From positions 410,748 through 474,747 of the forward strand of contig NZ_AXAI01000002.1 in assembly GCF_000472425.1 (NCBI RefSeq): a stretch of 64,000 nt of DNA, given 5' to 3'. The translations under genes and the position numbers were made by a program. This document shows positions 43,202 to 51,490 of this stretch, piece after piece. This DNA comes from Bradyrhizobium sp. Tv2a-2. GTDB taxonomy: Bacteria; Pseudomonadota; Alphaproteobacteria; Rhizobiales; Xanthobacteraceae. The notes under the pieces are model-generated. The model was not told where the DNA came from. It saw only the letters and a program-made list of their open reading frames with translations, and ran no database searches. Position 1 is the stretch's first letter. Every line of letters starts with the position of its first letter.

Positions 43202-43342
43202 ATGCCGTTTGATGCGCTGATTCTCGGCCTTGCCGTATCTGTCGTCTTTGTCGGCTTCGCAGCCGTGCTGGCTTGGGCCGATCATCAGTCCCGGACGACG
43301 ACGCAGGCGAACGCGCCGACGCCAAAGCGACGGAGCTTCTAG
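43202..43342 (+). CDS. Small membrane protein of 46 residues
   Basis: Starts at the ATG at 43202 with a perfect AAGGAGG ribosome site five bases ahead. One membrane helix (about residues 5-26: LILGLAVSVVFVGFAAVLAWA) followed by a short basic tail (KRRSF). No family is recognised. The position immediately downstream of a class II FNR box shows it is likely made under low oxygen; small one-helix proteins of this kind often act as subunits or regulators of membrane complexes such as high-affinity oxidases, but no such partner is adjacent. Confidence 0.78.
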   Translation: MPFDALILGLAVSVVFVGFAAVLAWADHQSRTTTQANAPTPKRRSF

Positions 43343-43458
43343 GCCACCTCGCTCATCTCGCCCTTTGGCCGATTGCCAAGGCGGTGACGAGAGAGCAGTC
43401 TCTCCGCAATGATTGCGGCCAGCTTGCCGGACAGGCAATCGAAAAGTGGGAGTACGGG

Positions 43459-44430
43459 ATGCGTTTGTCTCGTTGGCTTGCCGTGGTGCTCGCTGTTCTG
43501 GCCGCGGGCCCTGCTGCCCTTGCACAGGCGACTTATCCGGACCGGCCGATCAAGATGATTGTGCCGCTGGCGGCGGCCAGCGCCGTCGATGTGGCGGCCA
43601 GGATCGTCACTCAGAAGATGGCCGACAATATGGGCCAGCAGTTCGTGATCCTGAATCTGCCCGGCGCCTCCGGACTGATTGGCGCCGAGCAGGTCGCCCA
43701 TGCCGATCCCGACGGCTATACGATCGGCGGCTTCAACGACAGCATCATGACCATGGTGCCGAACCTGCAGGCAAGGCTGCGTTGGGACATCCTGAAGGAT
43801 TTCGAGCCGGTCTCGCTCGTTGCCACCGTCGAATGGGGCCTGATCACAGGCAACCAGACTCCCTACAAATCCGCCGCGGACCTGATCGCGGCAGCCAGGG
43901 CCGCGCCCGGAAAAATCGATTACGGCACCGGCGGCCCCGGCAGCCCGCAACATCTGGCGATGGCGATGTTTGCCTCCGCCGCAGGCGTCACATTGACGCA
44001 CGTGCCCTACAAGGGCGCGACCCAGGCGGCGACTGATGTCGCTGCCGGCCAGATTCCAGTCGGCTTTCAGGGATTGGGCACGGTCGCCCCGCTGGTGCGC
44101 GGCGGCCAGGTCAGGCTGATCGGGGTCAGTACGCCGCAGCGGTTGACGCAGTTTCCCGACGTACCCACCATTTCGGAATCCGGTCTTCCCGGATTCCTGT
44201 TCAATTCCTGGTTCGCGATCCTGGCGCCGGCCGGCACGCCGAAGGACGTCGTCGCCCGGCTTAATGCCGAGGTGCGCAAGGCCGTTGCCGATGCGGAGGT
44301 GCGCCGCAAGCTGGAAGATCTCGGCTTTGTGGTGCGCGGCAGCTCGCCTGAGGAACTCGGCGCCATGACGCGCGAGCAACTCGCCAAATATGCGCGCGTG
44401 ATCAAGGAAATCGGCCTCGGCAATGAGTGA
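43459..44430 (+). CDS. Bug/TctC family tripartite tricarboxylate transporter binding protein
   Basis: 323 residues from the ATG at 43459 (GGGAG six bases upstream); the frame is open further back but without signal features. The signal peptide is followed by YPDRPIKMIVPLAAAS and the family segment GYTIGGFNDS; the DYGTGGPGSPQHL, THVPYKGA and ISESGLPGFLFNSWF motifs are those of Bug proteins. They bind carboxylic acids in the periplasm. No TctA or TctB gene is near, the common orphan situation of this family. Ligand unknown. Confidence 0.88.
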   Translation: MRLSRWLAVVLAVLAAGPAALAQATYPDRPIKMIVPLAAASAVDVAARIVTQKMADNMGQQFVILNLPGASGLIGAEQVAHADPDGYTIGGFNDSIMTMVPNLQARLRWDILKDFEPVSLVATVEWGLITGNQTPYKSAADLIAAARAAPGKIDYGTGGPGSPQHLAMAMFASAAGVTLTHVPYKGATQAATDVAAGQIPVGFQGLGTVAPLVRGGQVRLIGVSTPQRLTQFPDVPTISESGLPGFLFNSWFAILAPAGTPKDVVARLNAEVRKAVADAEVRRKLEDLGFVVRGSSPEELGAMTREQLAKYARVIKEIGLGNE

Positions 44431-44654
44431 GTCCACCCGCCTGCTCGACCTGCGCGGATACTCTCGATCTGAGTCGTCTCTAAGGTTGTATTATCCAGAC
44501 AAATCGTAGAAAGATTGTTCTTTTTCTTCCCTTCTCAGCCTGGAATTTGGCGCGTTGGACTGACGCACTTCGGTGCTTTGTGGTTGAAAATGCCACGTTC
44601 CTTGACTAGGGAAGGAATGCGTGCCCCGCAGTTGCTCCAGGAGTCACAACCGGC

Positions 44655-45386
44655 GTGCCCCAGGAAAGCGTAGGAGATGCTCGCCGCGTCTCAAACAGCA
44701 AGCTATCGGTTCTGCGCCAGAATCCGATCTTCCGCGATCTTGAACCGGAAGCGCTGGACCAGCTTTGCCGTTATGCAAAGCACACGATCCTCAAGCGAGG
44801 TGCCACGCTGTTTGCCAAGGACGATCCCGGCAACAGTCTCTACGCCGTGATCAGCGGCACGGTGAAGCTCAGCGTTTCCTCGCCCGACGGCCGCAATGCA
44901 ATTCTCAATCTGGTTGGGCCCGGCGAACTGTTCGGCGAGATGTCGGTACTCGATGGCCAGCCACGGTCGGCCGACGCCACTGCAAATACCAATTGCGAGA
45001 TTTTCGTCATCGACCGCCGCGATTTTCTTCCCTTTGTGCGGAGTCAACCCACGCTCGCCATGAAGTTCATCGAACTCTTGTGCGCGCGCCTCCGCTGGAC
45101 CAGCGAGCAGGTCGAGCAGGTCATCCTGCAGGACCTGCCAGGGCGACTTGCGAGCGCTCTATTGGGCCTGATCGAAAAGCGCAAGCCCGATCCGGCAAAC
45201 CACACCATTTCCATCACGCAGCAGGAAATCAGCGAGATGGTCGGCATGACGCGCGAGAGCATCAACAAGCAGCTGCGGGCGTGGGCCGCACGCAATTGGG
45301 TCCGGCTCGAGCACGGTGCGATCGTCATCCTGGATACGTCCGCCTTGCGTGAACTCGCGGAAGCCGGCACGAGCGCCGAGGAATAA
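44655..45386 (+). CDS. Crp/Fnr family transcriptional regulator without Fe-S cysteines
   Basis: 243 residues from a GTG with CAGGAG about eleven bases ahead. The cyclic-nucleotide-binding barrel is well formed (GATLFAKDDPGNSLYAVISGTVKL, GPGELFGEMSVLDGQPRSADATA), including the phosphate-cassette-like GELFGEMS and R.S. The HTH reads ITQQEISEMVGMTRESINKQLRAW. It lacks the N-terminal cysteine cluster of FNR, so it is Crp-like and may bind cAMP or another nucleotide. It ends close to the convergent Liv ATPase gene; its targets are not evident. Confidence 0.86.
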   Translation: MPQESVGDARRVSNSKLSVLRQNPIFRDLEPEALDQLCRYAKHTILKRGATLFAKDDPGNSLYAVISGTVKLSVSSPDGRNAILNLVGPGELFGEMSVLDGQPRSADATANTNCEIFVIDRRDFLPFVRSQPTLAMKFIELLCARLRWTSEQVEQVILQDLPGRLASALLGLIEKRKPDPANHTISITQQEISEMVGMTRESINKQLRAWAARNWVRLEHGAIVILDTSALRELAEAGTSAEE

Positions 45387-45407
45387 GCGGCCCTCTGGCT
45401 GCCGATC

Positions 45408-46889
45408 TCACAAATAGCCTTCGCCGGCCTCTGCCGCGAAGCGGCCTGGATCACCTTCCCAGACGATTCGCGCATGTTCCAGCACATAGACGCGGTCAGC
45501 GTGGGGTAGCGCGAAGGTCACGTTCTGCTCGCCCAGCAGCACCGTGATCGGGGTGGTCTGCCGGAGCTTCTCCAGCGCCTTTGAGAGTTGCTCCAGGATG
45601 ACGGGAGCAAGCCCAAGCGTCGGCTCGTCAAGGATGAGAATTTTCGGCTGCATCATCAGCGCGCGGCCGATCGCAAGCATCTGCTGCTCGCCGCCTGACA
45701 GCGTCTGCGCCAGCTGGCCCTGACGCTCCTTCAGAATGGGAAACAGTTCGAACAGCCAGGTGAGCTGCTGGCCTCTCACTTCGTCGGTCAAATGCTGGCC
45801 GCCGAGGTCGAGATTTTCCCGCACCGTCATCTCGCCGAACAGCTCGCGCGACTCAGGACATTGCACGATGCCGCTGCGCGCGATCCTGGCCGGGCTGATC
45901 CCGCGCAGCTTCTCGCCGTCACGCACGATGTCGCCGCTATAGGGCAGGAAGCCCGAGATCGCGTTGAACAGCGTGGTCTTGCCGGCGCCGTTGAGGCCGA
46001 CCACCGAGACGAATTCGCCGTGGTGGATGTGGATGGAGACATTCTCCAGCGCCTGCGCCTTGCCGTAGTGGACACTGAGGTCCTTGACCTCGAGCGCCGG
46101 CACCTTGTCCTTGAAGCTGGTCTCCGGCCGCGCGGAGGTCTCGATGGCGCCGCCGAGATAGACGCGCCGCACGGTCTCGTTGCGCATCACCTCGTCGGCG
46201 CGGCCGGTGACGATCTCCTCGCCGAGATACATCGCAAGCACCCGATCGACCAGCGCCGCCACGCTCTTGACGTTGTGATCGACCAGCAGCACCGCACGGC
46301 CCTCGTCGCGAAAGCTCTTGATCAGCTCGGAGAAGGTCCCGACCTCGGCCAGCGTCAGCCCGGCGAAAGGCTCGTCCACCAGCACGACCTTGGGATCGCG
46401 CGCGATCGCCTTGGCGAGCTCGAGCCGGCGCAGATCGGCGAAGGGGAGCGTCGGCGGCCGGCGGTCCATCACGCTGCCGAGGCCGACGCGGTCGGCGATC
46501 CATTTGGCGCGCTCGGTGAGCGCCTTGTCGGGAAACAGCATCAACAGGCTGTCCGGCAGCAGCGCCACCATGATGTTCTCCAGCACGGTCTGCCGGTTCA
46601 GCGGCCGCGAATGCTGGAAGACCATGCCAAAGCCCTTGCGCGCGATCTTGTGAGCCGGCAGGCCGGCGAGGTTCTCGCCCTGGAAGGTGACCTCGCCCGC
46701 GGTCGGGCGTTCAATCCCCATGATCGATTTCATGGCGGTCGACTTGCCCGAGCCGTTGGGACCGATCAGGCCGAGGATCTCGCCTTCGCGCAAATCGAGA
46801 TTGAGGTTCTTGACCGCCGTGAGACCGCCGAAGCGCTTGGTCAGGCCGCGCACCTGCAGCGCGGGAAGGGAGTTGATGCGAGCATCCAT
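45408..46889 (-). CDS. Fused branched-chain amino acid ABC transporter ATPases (LivG-LivF)
   Basis: 493 residues with two ABC domains in one chain. The first (about 1-245) has Walker A GPNGSGKST and Walker B VVLVDEPFAGL, but a degenerate signature, LPFADLRRL in place of the usual LSYGQ. The second (about 255-493) has Walker A GLNGAGKTT, signature LSGGEQQM and Walker B LILDEPTLGLAP. The first resembles LivG, the second LivF. The start overlaps the LivM stop as TGATG, so translation is coupled. The fusion fixes one LivG to one LivF and would give an asymmetrical ATPase pair. Confidence 0.9.
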   Translation of the reverse strand: MDARINSLPALQVRGLTKRFGGLTAVKNLNLDLREGEILGLIGPNGSGKSTAMKSIMGIERPTAGEVTFQGENLAGLPAHKIARKGFGMVFQHSRPLNRQTVLENIMVALLPDSLLMLFPDKALTERAKWIADRVGLGSVMDRRPPTLPFADLRRLELAKAIARDPKVVLVDEPFAGLTLAEVGTFSELIKSFRDEGRAVLLVDHNVKSVAALVDRVLAMYLGEEIVTGRADEVMRNETVRRVYLGGAIETSARPETSFKDKVPALEVKDLSVHYGKAQALENVSIHIHHGEFVSVVGLNGAGKTTLFNAISGFLPYSGDIVRDGEKLRGISPARIARSGIVQCPESRELFGEMTVRENLDLGGQHLTDEVRGQQLTWLFELFPILKERQGQLAQTLSGGEQQMLAIGRALMMQPKILILDEPTLGLAPVILEQLSKALEKLRQTTPITVLLGEQNVTFALPHADRVYVLEHARIVWEGDPGRFAAEAGEGYL

Positions 46890-47815
46890 CACGAGCGGGC
46901 CTCGCGCGACAGTGCAGCTCCAAGGAAGCCGCCGGGGAAGAACAGCACGACCAGGAGCGCGACAAAGGAGACGATGAAAGTCGCAAGCTCGCCGGTCGGC
47001 CGCAGGAACTCGCCCGCGACGATCAGGAAGATCGCACCAAGTGCGGCGCCCAACACCGTGCGGCGGCCGCCGAGCACCGCAGCCACGATGACGTTGACGC
47101 CGACAGCGACGTCGACAACGGTGCCGACCGAGGCGGTGCCGAAATAGAACACCAGCAGCGCCCCCGAAAGTCCCGAGAAGAAGGCGCTGACAATGAAGGC
47201 GAACAGCTTGTGCTTGACGATGTTGAAGCCGAGCGCGCCGGCCTGGACCGGATCCTGCCCGCTCGCCTGCAGCACCAGCCCGATCGGCGATTGCGACAGG
47301 CCGTAGAGAATTGCGGCACTGATCACCATGAAGCCGAGTGCGATCCAGTAGTTGATGTTGGCGCTGATGGTGATGACGTCAGGAATGGTCAGGCCGATCT
47401 CACCGCCGGTGAGATCGGCGAACACCACGACGAAATTCTGCAGCATCAAGACGGCGACCAGCGTGGTCAGGCCGAAATAGGGACCGCGGACCCGCAGCGC
47501 CGGCAGCGCAAGGACCAAACCGGCGATCACGGAAGCCATGGCGCCGAGGAAGATGCACAGATAGACCGACCAGCCATATTGGTTGTTGAGGATGCCGGCC
47601 GTATAGGCGCCGACGCCGATCAGGAAGGTCGGGCCGAAATTGACCTCGCCGGCGAAGCCGAACAGGAGGTCCCAGGCCATTGCGAACACACCGAAATAAT
47701 AGGCGACGGTGAGGAGCCCCAGCACGTAGCCGGAAACGTAGAGCGGCAATGTCGCGGCGATCGCGACGACCACGATCGATATCAGGAATAGCCGCGATTT
47801 GAAGAAGTCGGTCAT
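46889..47815 (-). CDS. livM: Branched-chain amino acid ABC transporter permease LivM
   Basis: 308 residues from the ATG at 47815; the frame is open upstream through livH but the membrane domain begins here. About nine hydrophobic helices and the family segment LLFGFAGEVNFGPTFLIGVGAYTAG identify LivM. Three bases follow the livH stop, and the end overlaps the ATPase gene. Partner of LivH in an aromatic/branched-chain amino acid or amide importer. Confidence 0.91.
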   Translation of the reverse strand: MTDFFKSRLFLISIVVVAIAATLPLYVSGYVLGLLTVAYYFGVFAMAWDLLFGFAGEVNFGPTFLIGVGAYTAGILNNQYGWSVYLCIFLGAMASVIAGLVLALPALRVRGPYFGLTTLVAVLMLQNFVVVFADLTGGEIGLTIPDVITISANINYWIALGFMVISAAILYGLSQSPIGLVLQASGQDPVQAGALGFNIVKHKLFAFIVSAFFSGLSGALLVFYFGTASVGTVVDVAVGVNVIVAAVLGGRRTVLGAALGAIFLIVAGEFLRPTGELATFIVSFVALLVVLFFPGGFLGAALSREARS

Positions 47816-47817
47816 GC

Positions 47818-48693
47818 TCAGCGCCTCCCGAGCAGGCCTTGCGGCCTGACATACATGACTGCGACCAGGAGCAGCAGGGCAGGGATGGTTCGATAGGCCG
47901 GTGAGATCAGATAGGCCGTGACCGTCTCCAGATAGCCGACCACGAAGGCCGCGATGAGCGAGCCGGACACGCTGCCGAGGCCGCCCAGCACCACGATCGA
48001 GAAGGCGCTCGCGGTGAGCGGTCCGACGCTGTAGGAGCTGACCCCTAGGAACATGCCGAGCAGCACGCCGGCGATGCCGGCTAGCACGCCATAGATCGCC
48101 CAGACCACGAGATAGATGCTGTTGAGCTCGAGCCCGAGCAGGGTCACGCCGCGCGGGTTCATCGAGGCCGCCAGCACCGCCTTGCCGGTCCGTGTGCGGT
48201 TCACGAGCAGCCACAAGGCGCCGATCACTACCCAGCAGACGACGGCCGTGAAGATTTCGTTCTTGGGCGTGCGCACGCCCAGGATATTGACGACGCCTTC
48301 GATGATCGGAAGCACGGTCTTCGCGTTATTGGTGAAGAAATATGCGATCAGCTCCTGGATCATGATCCCCCAGAGCAGCGTGCCGGTCAGGACGAAGATT
48401 TCCTTCTCCTCATTGGGAATCCGCTTCGATTGCTGGATCGGCTGCACTACCGCGAAATAGGTCGCGAAAGACGCAATCAACGCTACCGCGACGCCGATCA
48501 GCGCGCCGGTATAGGTGTCGGTATGCAGCACGCTCGCGGCGGCCCAGGCGGCGACCGCTGCCAGCACCATGATGGCGCCGTGCGACAGGTTGAGCACGCC
48601 GGACACGCCGAAGATCAGTGTGAAGCCCATCGCGCCGAGCGCGTACAGGGCGCTGACAGCAAAGCCGTCGATCAGGATCTGTAAAGCAAGCAT
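47818..48693 (-). CDS. livH: Branched-chain amino acid ABC transporter permease LivH
   Basis: 291 residues, hydrophobic throughout with about eight helices. The GFTLIFGVSGVLNLSHGAIM and LRSRTKxG-type VNRTRTGKAVLAASMNP loops are those of LivH. Its ATG at 48693 lacks a strong ribosome site (GCATTAG precedes), and a stable hairpin separates it from the binding-protein gene, so lower expression than the binding protein is expected. Confidence 0.92.
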   Translation of the reverse strand: MLALQILIDGFAVSALYALGAMGFTLIFGVSGVLNLSHGAIMVLAAVAAWAAASVLHTDTYTGALIGVAVALIASFATYFAVVQPIQQSKRIPNEEKEIFVLTGTLLWGIMIQELIAYFFTNNAKTVLPIIEGVVNILGVRTPKNEIFTAVVCWVVIGALWLLVNRTRTGKAVLAASMNPRGVTLLGLELNSIYLVVWAIYGVLAGIAGVLLGMFLGVSSYSVGPLTASAFSIVVLGGLGSVSGSLIAAFVVGYLETVTAYLISPAYRTIPALLLLVAVMYVRPQGLLGRR

Positions 48694-48752
48694 CTAATGC
48701 GGCCTCGGCAAAACCTTGGCCTTCACTCCCCGAAATCGCGAGACAGGACGAA

Positions 48753-48788
48753 GCTCCCGGGACCATGTACGCGACCTGGCCCGGGAGC
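48753..48788 (-). terminator. Intercistronic hairpin between the Liv binding protein and livH
   Basis: GCTCCCGGG and CCCGGGAGC form a perfect nine-base stem, lengthened by CCA/TGG across a one-base bulge. It lies in the 112-base gap after the binding-protein stop. No T-run follows on the transcribed strand. Consistent with an mRNA-stabilising or partial attenuation element that raises the binding protein over the permeases. Confidence 0.58.
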
Positions 48789-48805
48789 GTGCTCTCTTTA
48801 CATTG

Positions 48806-50053
48806 TCAGTTCGAGGTCAGCTTGATGAAGCTTGGGAACTTCATCTCGGACTTGGCGACGTTCTTGGGCCAGACGGCCACTTGCTGGCCGTCCTGCCATT
48901 GCAGCATCAGCCCGGTGATCAGGCCGGGGCCATATTTGATCGAGTGGGTGAATGGGTCGTCCTTGCCATAGAACTGGACGCGGCCGATGGTGCCTTCCCA
49001 ATCGGTCTTTTCCAGCGCCTCGATCAGCTTGTCGGCATCGGTCGAGCCGCCCCGCTTCACGGCATCGGCGATGTAATAGACCTCGTCATAGGCTGTGTAG
49101 CCGGCGTAGGACGGATAGTTGCCGAACTTCGCCTTGAAACCATCGGCAAAGGGGACCGACTTCGGCGTCACCGCGACGCCCGGGCCCGAGACGCCCTGAT
49201 AGAGCACGCCATTGGCTGCGTCATTGGTGTCCTTGCCGAAGGTCGAGTTGGTCGCCTGCGACGAGATCCCGAACATCGGGATCGGCACCTGCTGGTTCTT
49301 CCACTGTACCGTCGGCTGCACGCCGACATGCGAAATGCCGGTGATGATCACGTCAGGCTTGGCCGCTTCGATCTTGTTGAAGATCGGGGTGAAGTCGGTG
49401 GTGTCGGGCGAGAAGCGGATGTGGTCGAGCACTTTCAGCCCGATCTTGGGCAGGCACTCCTCGTAGCCGACGTCGAGCGGCTTGGTCCAGGCGGCGTCCT
49501 CGCTCATGATCACCGCGCTCTTCATGTGCTTCTGATCGACCAGCAGCTCCTTGGCCGCGTCGCAGACCGATTGCGCAAGTGCTGCCGACGTCAGGTAGCC
49601 GTGGAAAGTGTATTTGTTCTTCTCATAATCGGCATGGACGCTCTTGCTGATCTCGTTAGAGGCCGCACCCGGCGTGACGAAGGGGGTTTTCAGGCGCGAG
49701 GCCCAGGGCTCCAGCGCCAGAACAACCTCGCTGATATAGCTCGCGATGACGATGTTGACCTTGTCCTCGTTCACCGCGCGCTGGAACGCGCGGACGGAAT
49801 CGGCCGACGAGGAGTGATTGTCATAGGTGATGACTTCGATCTTGCGGCCGTCGACGCCACCCTTGGCATTGATTTCGTCCGCCGCCATCTGCGCGGCCTG
49901 CGGGATCGAGGCGCCGGCGATCGCCTGCGCCTCGGCGATGACGCCGATCTTGATAGGGTCGGCGGCGAGTGCCGGCGTCAGGCTGGTCAAAAGGCCGAGG
50001 GCCGTTGCGCAGAGCAGCGCGGGCACTGACCAATTGGGGGGCATCGTTTTCAT
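48806..50053 (-). CDS. Branched-chain amino acid/amide ABC transporter substrate-binding protein (LivK type)
   Basis: 415 residues from the ATG at 50053 (GGAGAG eight bases upstream); an ATG nine codons upstream is in frame. Signal peptide to about residue 31 (TPALAADP), then PIKIGVIAEAQAIAGASIPQAA and the Peripla_BP_6 fold. Its genes for LivH, LivM and the fused ATPases follow on the same strand, so this is the binding protein of a complete transporter. Ligand is unknown; the family takes amino acids, amides and aromatic acids. Confidence 0.9.
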   Translation of the reverse strand: MKTMPPNWSVPALLCATALGLLTSLTPALAADPIKIGVIAEAQAIAGASIPQAAQMAADEINAKGGVDGRKIEVITYDNHSSSADSVRAFQRAVNEDKVNIVIASYISEVVLALEPWASRLKTPFVTPGAASNEISKSVHADYEKNKYTFHGYLTSAALAQSVCDAAKELLVDQKHMKSAVIMSEDAAWTKPLDVGYEECLPKIGLKVLDHIRFSPDTTDFTPIFNKIEAAKPDVIITGISHVGVQPTVQWKNQQVPIPMFGISSQATNSTFGKDTNDAANGVLYQGVSGPGVAVTPKSVPFADGFKAKFGNYPSYAGYTAYDEVYYIADAVKRGGSTDADKLIEALEKTDWEGTIGRVQFYGKDDPFTHSIKYGPGLITGLMLQWQDGQQVAVWPKNVAKSEMKFPSFIKLTSN

Positions 50054-50290
50054 CTTTGTTTCTCTCCACTTAGTGTTCATTCTGCCTTGGCCGGCATTGT
50101 AACGGCGCGCGCGGTTGCAGCAAGCAAAACCGGGGGTGACTCCGGTTCGCCAAAGCAGAACTAAAGTCGAAAGCCTGCTTTATATGCAGACTGATGCATC
50201 GATAACGGTGACGACCCGCCTGCCGTGGGGTCCGCTTCTTCCGATGGGAGACGCGGACCGGGTTCCCATTCAATCCGATCTCATCGCGCT

Positions 50291-51376
50291 CTACGCGGTA
50301 AAATTGAACAGCTTCGCCGCGGTGCGGCCGAGAATGTCCGCTTTCTCGTCCTCGCTCAGCGTCGTGCAGGCGAAGATGTGATCCACCGGCTGCATCTGCC
50401 AGGGATAGGGATAGTCGCTGCCAAGCACGATCTGGCTCGCGCCGACCTGCGCCACGAGGTGACGGATGGCCTCGGGCGTAAAGACGAGCGAGTCGAAATA
50501 GATCTGCTTCAGATATTCCGTCGGCTGCTTCTTCAGCTTCACGTCCGGATTGCAGCCCTTGGGACCGACCAGACAGGCGTGGTCGGAACGATCGGCATAG
50601 GAGGGCAGGTAGCCGCCACCATGGGCTGCGATCACTTTCAGTCCGGGAAAGCGATCGAAGGTGCCTTCGTAGATCAGATGCGACAGTGCGATCGTGGTCC
50701 CTAAGGGATTGGCGATGGTGTTGCCGAGCCAGCCGTTGCCGGCGAGGCGCTTGTTCAGTTCGGGGAGGCCCTGGGGATGAATGAACAGAGGGACACCGAG
50801 TTCTTCGGCCTTGGCCCAAACGGGATGGAACTTCGGGTCGGAGAACTCGACGCCGTTGACGACGTCGCCGATAGCAGCTCCCTTCAATCCGTGCTTCTTC
50901 ACCGCGGTCTCCAGCTCCTGCACGGCAAGGTCCGGCGCCTGCAGAGTGAGCGAGGCAAAGCCTGCGAAACGGTCCGGCTTGGACGCGCAAAGCTCGGCAA
51001 GCTTCTCGTTCTGGATTTTGACGATCTTTGCGGCGAGGTCGCGGTCGCGGTCATACCAGAATGGGTTGATCGAGAGCACTTCCATGTCGATTGCTTGCGA
51101 GTCCATCGCGGCGATGCGCTTGTCGATCTCGATGAAAGCCTCTTCCGCCCCGTTGACCGGCGGCACCTGTATCTTGGCCGCGTCCGCTCCGAGCAGCGCG
51201 CCGGCCTCGTGGAAGTGGCAATGGGAGTGGACGTCGACTGTCTTGATGCGCTTGCCGCCCACCGTGACCGGCAGCGTCTGGCGCGTTGCTTGCGCATGTG
51301 CGGACTTCAACAGACCGCAGCTGCAAAAGACGACGCCGGCGGCGCCCGTTTTCAGAAAATCACGGCGCGTGGTCAT
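50291..51376 (-). CDS. Exported amidohydrolase family protein (ACMSD-like TIM barrel)
   Basis: 361 residues with an N-terminal twin-arginine signal (TTRRDFLKTG) followed by a hydrophobic stretch ending near SAHAQA. The amidohydrolase_2 metal site is seen: HSHCHFH after the first strand, H in LFIHPQ, H in VIAAHGGG, and D in GSDYPY. Relatives decarboxylate or hydrolyse aromatic and muconate-type acids in the cytoplasm; periplasmic export is unusual. It follows a Bug-protein gene by 114 bases on the same strand. A 7-base hairpin (50229-50259) lies 30 bases downstream. Substrate not known. Confidence 0.86.
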   Translation of the reverse strand: MTTRRDFLKTGAAGVVFCSCGLLKSAHAQATRQTLPVTVGGKRIKTVDVHSHCHFHEAGALLGADAAKIQVPPVNGAEEAFIEIDKRIAAMDSQAIDMEVLSINPFWYDRDRDLAAKIVKIQNEKLAELCASKPDRFAGFASLTLQAPDLAVQELETAVKKHGLKGAAIGDVVNGVEFSDPKFHPVWAKAEELGVPLFIHPQGLPELNKRLAGNGWLGNTIANPLGTTIALSHLIYEGTFDRFPGLKVIAAHGGGYLPSYADRSDHACLVGPKGCNPDVKLKKQPTEYLKQIYFDSLVFTPEAIRHLVAQVGASQIVLGSDYPYPWQMQPVDHIFACTTLSEDEKADILGRTAAKLFNFTA

Positions 51377-51490
51377 GATGGCTTCCTCCCTGGATTTTTA
51401 TCGTGTTTTGGATTTTGATTTGAGCACAACCTAAGACAGCCAAGCCGTCGGCAGCAAGATACCTGCGCGAGGCGCGTAGCGCATGGCTGG

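Noticed and set aside
45792..47147. 451-codon open frame on the plus strand
   Set aside because: Antisense to the fused Liv ATPase and livM; composition is rich in H, D, R and A as expected for a shadow frame.
48716..50029. 437-codon open frame on the plus strand
   Set aside because: Antisense to the Liv binding protein; no domain pattern.
50229..50259. GGTCCGC/GCGGACC hairpin as terminator of the amidohydrolase gene
   Set aside because: Seven-base stem with a 17-base loop and no T-run on the transcribed strand; too weak to list as a terminator.
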